DNA of 33,153 nt, from positions 1-33,153 of the forward strand of contig MVQP01000025.1 in assembly GCA_002067235.1 (NCBI GenBank), written 5' to 3'. The translations under genes and the position numbers were made by a program. Positions 32,039-33,153 of this stretch are shown here, piece after piece; positions within the stretch are counted from its first letter, which is position 1, and the number at the start of each line of letters is the position of its first letter. The notes beneath the pieces were generated by a model. The model was not told the DNA's origin and did not search any database. It saw nothing but the letters and a program-made list of their open reading frames with translations. The DNA comes from Syntrophorhabdus sp. PtaB.Bin047 (GTDB lineage: Bacteria > Desulfobacterota > Syntrophorhabdia > Syntrophorhabdales > Syntrophorhabdaceae).

Positions 32039-33076
32039 TCAGTCAAGACAATTTGAGGTAAAGGGGTCGACGGGCACGCGGCGGGCACGCGCCGAAGGCA
32101 TCCCTCGTCCGGCGGGTCTTTGCGCGAGTTCGTCGATGACCTCGATGAGACCCTCCTTCGTGCCCGTTCTGAAGGCCCTGTCGCGAAGGGGGCGCAGGCC
32201 TGAAAGGCCCCTCGTGTACCAGATGAAGAACTTGTGGAAGATACCAACGCCCCTCTTCTCCCCCCAGTGAGAGACGCTGAGGTCGAGGTGGCGCTTCATG
32301 ACGGCCGCACGTTCGGCAACGTCGGGCCCCGGCGGCACCGTCCCGTCCCGGAAGAAGCTCATGACATCCCTGAATATCCAGGGGTTGCCGAGGGCCCCTC
32401 GCGCGATGGCCACGCCGTCGCACCCGGTCTCGGCGAACATCCTGCGGACCCTGTCGACGGAAAGGTTGTCTCCCGAGGCTATGACGGGGATGTCGAGGGC
32501 CTCCTTGACCTCCCTGATGACCCCGTAGTCGACGGCGCCGCTGTACCCCTGCGCCCGCGTCCTGCCATGGATGAACAGAGCGCTGATACCCGCGTCCCGG
32601 GCAAAGAGCGCAACGTCCCGGGCGTTGACGGAATCGGCGTCCCATCCCGCGCGGATCTTGACGGCAACGGGCAGCGCCGTCGACCGCACCAGGGCGGAAA
32701 GGATGTCGCGAAGCATCCTCGGGTCCTTCATGAGGGCCGCGCCCTTGCCCTTGCGGGTGACCTTGGGCGAGGGACAGGCCGCATTGAAATCGATGAGGTC
32801 GCAGACGTGCCCGGAAAGCCTCTCCATGGCGAGCGGTATCTGCGACGGGCTGCTGCCCAGGAACTGCACGCCAAGCGGCCTGTCGTCGGGCGAAGAACTC
32901 AGCATGTGGGTAGTCCGCTTGTCCTTGTGGGATATGGCATTGATATCTATCATCTCCGTGAACGCAAGAGGCGAACCGAAGGAGCGCGTGATGAGGCGAA
33001 AAGGCAGATCGCTCACCCCCGCCATGGGGGAAAGCATAACGGGAACGGGAAGCCGGATATCGCCGATCGTCAGCAT
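32039..33076 (-). CDS. dusB: tRNA-dihydrouridine synthase (DusB type)
   Basis: DusB reduces uridines in the tRNA D-loop with NADPH and FMN. The 345-residue protein has the TIM-barrel start (PVMLSPMAGVSDLPFR), the active-site Cys101 in NAACPSPKV, KIRAGWD and FIHGRTRAQGYSG with the FMN-phosphate region DGVAIARGALGNPWIF. The length is typical. Its ATG follows a TAGAAT -10 by only 5 nt and has no Shine-Dalgarno sequence. It lies at the window edge with a GTCGCAG heptamer repeat just upstream. Confidence 0.95.
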   Translation of the reverse strand: MLTIGDIRLPVPVMLSPMAGVSDLPFRLITRSFGSPLAFTEMIDINAISHKDKRTTHMLSSSPDDRPLGVQFLGSSPSQIPLAMERLSGHVCDLIDFNAACPSPKVTRKGKGAALMKDPRMLRDILSALVRSTALPVAVKIRAGWDADSVNARDVALFARDAGISALFIHGRTRAQGYSGAVDYGVIREVKEALDIPVIASGDNLSVDRVRRMFAETGCDGVAIARGALGNPWIFRDVMSFFRDGTVPPGPDVAERAAVMKRHLDLSVSHWGEKRGVGIFHKFFIWYTRGLSGLRPLRDRAFRTGTKEGLIEVIDELAQRPAGRGMPSARARRVPVDPFTSNCLD

Positions 33077-33081
33077 GGCTT

Positions 33082-33111
33082 ATTCTATGCTCTTGCCACC
33101 GGAGGTGTCAA
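33082..33111 (-). promoter_or_regulatory. Putative promoter of dusB
   Basis: TTGACA (33111-33106), an 18-nt spacer and TAGAAT (33087-33082; 5/6) on the minus strand. The heptamer repeat begins 4 nt upstream of the -35. Confidence 0.6.
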
Positions 33112-33115
33112 TCGC

Positions 33116-33153
33116 GTCGCAGGTCGCAGGTCGCAGGTCGCAGGTCGCAGGTC
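33116..33153. repeat. Heptamer-repeat locus E (GGTCGCA units), cut by window end
   Basis: At least four exact GGTCGCA units plus partial ones run from 33116 to the window end. Only one arm is visible; an inverted partner, if any, would lie beyond 33153. Confidence 0.85.

Noticed and set aside
32030..32047. CTTGAC/GTCAAG inverted repeat at the dusB stop as a terminator
   Set aside because: No U-tract follows on either strand; a chance palindrome is likely.

Overview
The window looks like a chromosomal segment of a moderately GC-rich, Gram-negative, probably anaerobic bacterium. LolA, an ExbB/ExbD/TonB system, an outer-membrane-type lipoprotein and BacA-type UppP indicate a diderm envelope. 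A CooC-type nickel ATPase, a probable selenocysteine-containing IscA/HesB protein and the general gene set are most reminiscent of Desulfobacterota (former Deltaproteobacteria). That placement is inference: there is no rRNA gene or other decisive marker. I saw no tRNA, rRNA, CRISPR array, prophage or insertion sequence.

Layout. 86-4398 (minus): a tightly overlapped operon cooC-plsC-ftsK-lolA. 4472-5515 (minus): a TrkA-type potassium channel, divergent from htpG (5774-7681). 7779-10544 (minus): the heat-shock operon hrcA-grpE-dnaJ, without dnaK. 10674-11399: a membrane-anchored cytochrome c. 11662-11979 (minus): a small orphan. 12144-14725: nudC, a zinc-dependent dehydrogenase and a DUF2071 protein. 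14776-19162: an ABC ATPase, an FtsX/MacB-type permease and a secreted AttH/CrtC-like lipocalin protein, an arrangement like attEFGH. 19349-20938 (minus): a large GNAT-like protein. 21084-22514: a DUF523-DUF1722 protein and a small secreted protein. 22560-22901 (minus): an IscA-like gene interrupted by one in-frame UGA. 23154-23645: a small membrane protein. 23630-27342 (minus): exbB-exbD-tonB-uppP, a small orphan and a cysteine-free MutY relative. 27382-27633 (minus): a promoter, a long imperfect hairpin and a terminator, read as a candidate small RNA. 27658-30968 (minus): hemW, lepA and an orphan. 31051-33076 (minus): a lipoprotein and dusB.

Three signals stand out. (1) Five loci carry 7-nt-period repeats of the general form GGTNNNN. 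Each locus has its own version of the word, and four of the five are arranged as inverted arms that could form long hairpins in intergenic DNA. (2) The IscA/HesB-like gene has UGA exactly where the family has its first conserved cysteine, with a candidate SECIS hairpin downstream; ordinary gene calling would split it or call it broken. (3) An AT-rich gap between hemW and exbB has the full architecture of a roughly 210-nt structured RNA. In addition, six genes have sigma70-like -10 elements only 5-11 nt before the start codon and no Shine-Dalgarno sequence, which suggests leaderless or near-leaderless mRNAs are common here.

Most of the remaining genes are ordinary housekeeping functions: division and DNA translocation, phospholipid synthesis, lipoprotein transport, protein folding, NAD(H) or RNA-cap hydrolysis, cell-wall lipid recycling, translation, tRNA modification and heme trafficking.
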